Shown piece by piece: positions 5,977 to 6,705 of a stretch of DNA of 6,705 nucleotides (within the stretch, counting starts at the first letter, position 1; each line of letters opens with the position of its first letter). The stretch covers positions 1 through 6,705 of the forward strand of contig JADLHV010000148.1 in assembly GCA_020848595.1 (NCBI GenBank). Reading direction: 5' to 3'. The DNA is from Bacteroidia bacterium. GTDB taxonomy: Bacteria > Bacteroidota > Bacteroidia > NS11-12g > UBA955. The position numbers and the translations under genes are program-made. Below the pieces are notes generated by a model. The model searched no databases. It was not told the DNA's origin and worked only from the letters and a program-made list of their open reading frames with translations.

Positions 5977-5984
5977 TAATTTTG
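5977..5984 (+). promoter_or_regulatory. -7 element TAATTTTG upstream of ndk
   Basis: This is an exact TAnnTTTG, 17 bases before the ndk ATG, giving a leader of roughly 12 bases. The 88-base gap after ppx shows no good terminator, so read-through from ppx may also feed ndk. No TTG is seen at -33. Confidence 0.5.
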
Positions 5985-6001
5985 CTGCCGTTTTTAATAC
6001 A

Positions 6002-6421
6002 ATGGCAACAAATAGAACTTTCACCATGATTAAGCCTGACGCGGTTGCAAACAACCATACAGGCAAGGTAATAGATGATATCCTTAATGCAGGATTCAAA
6101 ATTATCGCTATGAAATACATTCATTTAAGCACTTCTCAAGCAGAAGGTTTTTACGCTGTGCACAGTGAAAGACCTTTCTTTAGGGATTTAGTTAGTTTTA
6201 TGACTAGCGGTCCAATCGTTGCGGCGATTCTTGAAAAGGAAAATGCAGTAGAAGATTTCAGAAAATTGATAGGCGCTACAAATCCAGCAAATGCAGAAGA
6301 AGGTACGATTCGTAAAAAGTACGCAAAGAGTATCGATGCAAATGCTATTCATGGAAGTGACAGTGATGAGAATGCTGATATAGAAGGCAATTATTTCTTC
6401 TCTCAATTCGAAAGATTTTAA
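6002..6421 (+). CDS. ndk: Nucleoside diphosphate kinase
   Basis: The predicted protein has 139 residues, the usual length of bacterial Ndk (about 140). The enzyme moves the gamma phosphate of ATP to other nucleoside diphosphates through a phosphohistidine and so balances the NTP and dNTP pools in the cytosol. All key residues are visible: K11 in the start motif TFTMIKPDAV, Y51 and F59/F60 in the nucleotide-stacking region (GFYAVHSERPFF), R87, T93, R104, N114, and catalytic H117 in NAIHGSDS. The protein ends with a typical IEGNYFFSQFERF tail. The ATG at 6002 fits the family N-terminus exactly. A strong intrinsic terminator follows 17 bases after the stop, so transcription of ppx and ndk should end here. 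Nothing in the sequence is unusual for the family. Confidence 0.97.
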   Translation: MATNRTFTMIKPDAVANNHTGKVIDDILNAGFKIIAMKYIHLSTSQAEGFYAVHSERPFFRDLVSFMTSGPIVAAILEKENAVEDFRKLIGATNPANAEEGTIRKKYAKSIDANAIHGSDSDENADIEGNYFFSQFERF

Positions 6422-6437
6422 ATTCGATTAGAATTTC

Positions 6438-6491
6438 AGAGTCGATTTGATTACACAATTTAGTGTTATTGAATCGACTCTTTATTTTTAT
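6438..6491 (+). terminator. Intrinsic terminator after ndk
   Basis: Perfect 10-bp arms AGAGTCGATT (6438-6447) and AATCGACTCT (6472-6481) are extended inward by G-U and A-U pairs and, after one T-T mismatch, by ACAC/GTGT (6453-6456 / 6463-6466). The loop is AATTTA. The T-rich tract TTATTTTTATT follows at once. This is the strongest terminator in the window. Confidence 0.88.
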
Positions 6492-6508
6492 TCCTCGTAA
6501 TTAAGCCC

Positions 6509-6516
6509 TAAATTTG
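6509..6516 (+). promoter_or_regulatory. -7 element TAAATTTG upstream of the NAD kinase-like gene
   Basis: This is an exact TAnnTTTG located after the ndk terminator and 44 bases before the ATG at 6561. It supports a separate transcription unit for the last gene. No TTG is found at -33. Confidence 0.45.
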
Positions 6517-6560
6517 TAATGGGTTTGTCTTAAAACTCTTTTTTATAAGCTCACAATTGA

Positions 6561-6705
6561 ATGAAAATTGGACTCTATGCTAAAGTCATCAGCACGCCAA
6601 AACAGCTTAAGCTGATAGAAGAGATTATCCAGTTTCTCTTGATGGAAAATATATATGTTAGATTGCATCAGCATCTTTCAGAGAGTCTAGATAAACTCTT
6701 TAATC
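6561..6705 (+). CDS. nadK: Probable NAD kinase, N-terminal fragment cut by the window edge
   Basis: The frame begins at the ATG at 6561, directly after an in-frame TGA, and stays open for 48 codons to the end. The start MKIGLYAKVIS is followed by an amphipathic helix (LKLIEEIIQFLLMENIYVRLH). This matches the opening strand and helix of Bacteroidota NAD kinases (MKIALYG... pattern), which phosphorylate NAD to NADP in the cytosol. The diagnostic GGDG motif and NE/D motif lie beyond the right edge, so the call rests on the N-terminus alone. Full-length family members have about 290 residues. Another Rossmann-like protein is the main alternative. The gene lies 139 bases after ndk, beyond its terminator, with its own candidate promoter. 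Confidence 0.6.
   Translation, partial: MKIGLYAKVISTPKQLKLIEEIIQFLLMENIYVRLHQHLSESLDKLFN

Noticed and set aside
5900..6000. Possible terminator or hairpin between ppx and ndk
   Set aside because: Only short 4-bp arms (ACTA/TAGT) were found, with no convincing stem followed by a T-tract.
6188..6406. Open frame of 72 codons on the minus strand inside ndk
   Set aside because: It is entirely antisense to ndk, whose catalytic residues are all conserved.
1..6705. tRNA, rRNA, CRISPR array, insertion sequence or attachment site
   Set aside because: I saw no cloverleaf, no spaced identical repeats, no transposase or integrase frame and no terminal inverted repeats flanked by target duplications.

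Overview
The window looks like part of an AT-rich Bacteroidota chromosome. Three things point there: a protein with a C-terminal type IX secretion (T9SS) sorting domain, a DUF5522 cysteine-cluster protein, and repeated matches to the Bacteroidota -7 promoter element TAnnTTTG just upstream of genes. Shine-Dalgarno sequences are weak or absent. It resembles ordinary core and cell-envelope territory. I see no mobile element, CRISPR array, rRNA or tRNA, and no clear new defence or biosynthetic system.

Left part (1-1993, minus strand): a secreted LysM protein that runs off the left edge, preceded by a secreted three-part protein (Ig-like domain, regulatory-like beta domain, von Willebrand factor A domain). 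Both probably act at the cell envelope. Middle (2191-4267): a membrane-anchored J-domain protein on the plus strand, apparently starting at TTG, converges on and overlaps by 29 bases a secreted beta-propeller protein with a T9SS tail on the minus strand.

Right part (4380-6705, plus strand): a two-gene unit (a 53-residue DUF5522 protein and a 91-residue winged-helix-like protein, joined by an ATGA stop/start overlap); a 209-base gap rich in inverted repeats; a short-form Ppx/GppA exopolyphosphatase; nucleoside diphosphate kinase with a strong intrinsic terminator; and the first 48 codons of a probable NAD kinase, cut by the right edge. The last three share a nucleotide and phosphate metabolism theme, but each has its own candidate promoter, so they need not form an operon.

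The most useful observations are non-coding. Six exact TAnnTTTG octamers sit upstream of gene starts. The divergent pair at 4267/4380 has this element exactly four bases before an ATG on both sides, which predicts two leaderless or nearly leaderless mRNAs. The gap before ppx holds four successive inverted repeats.
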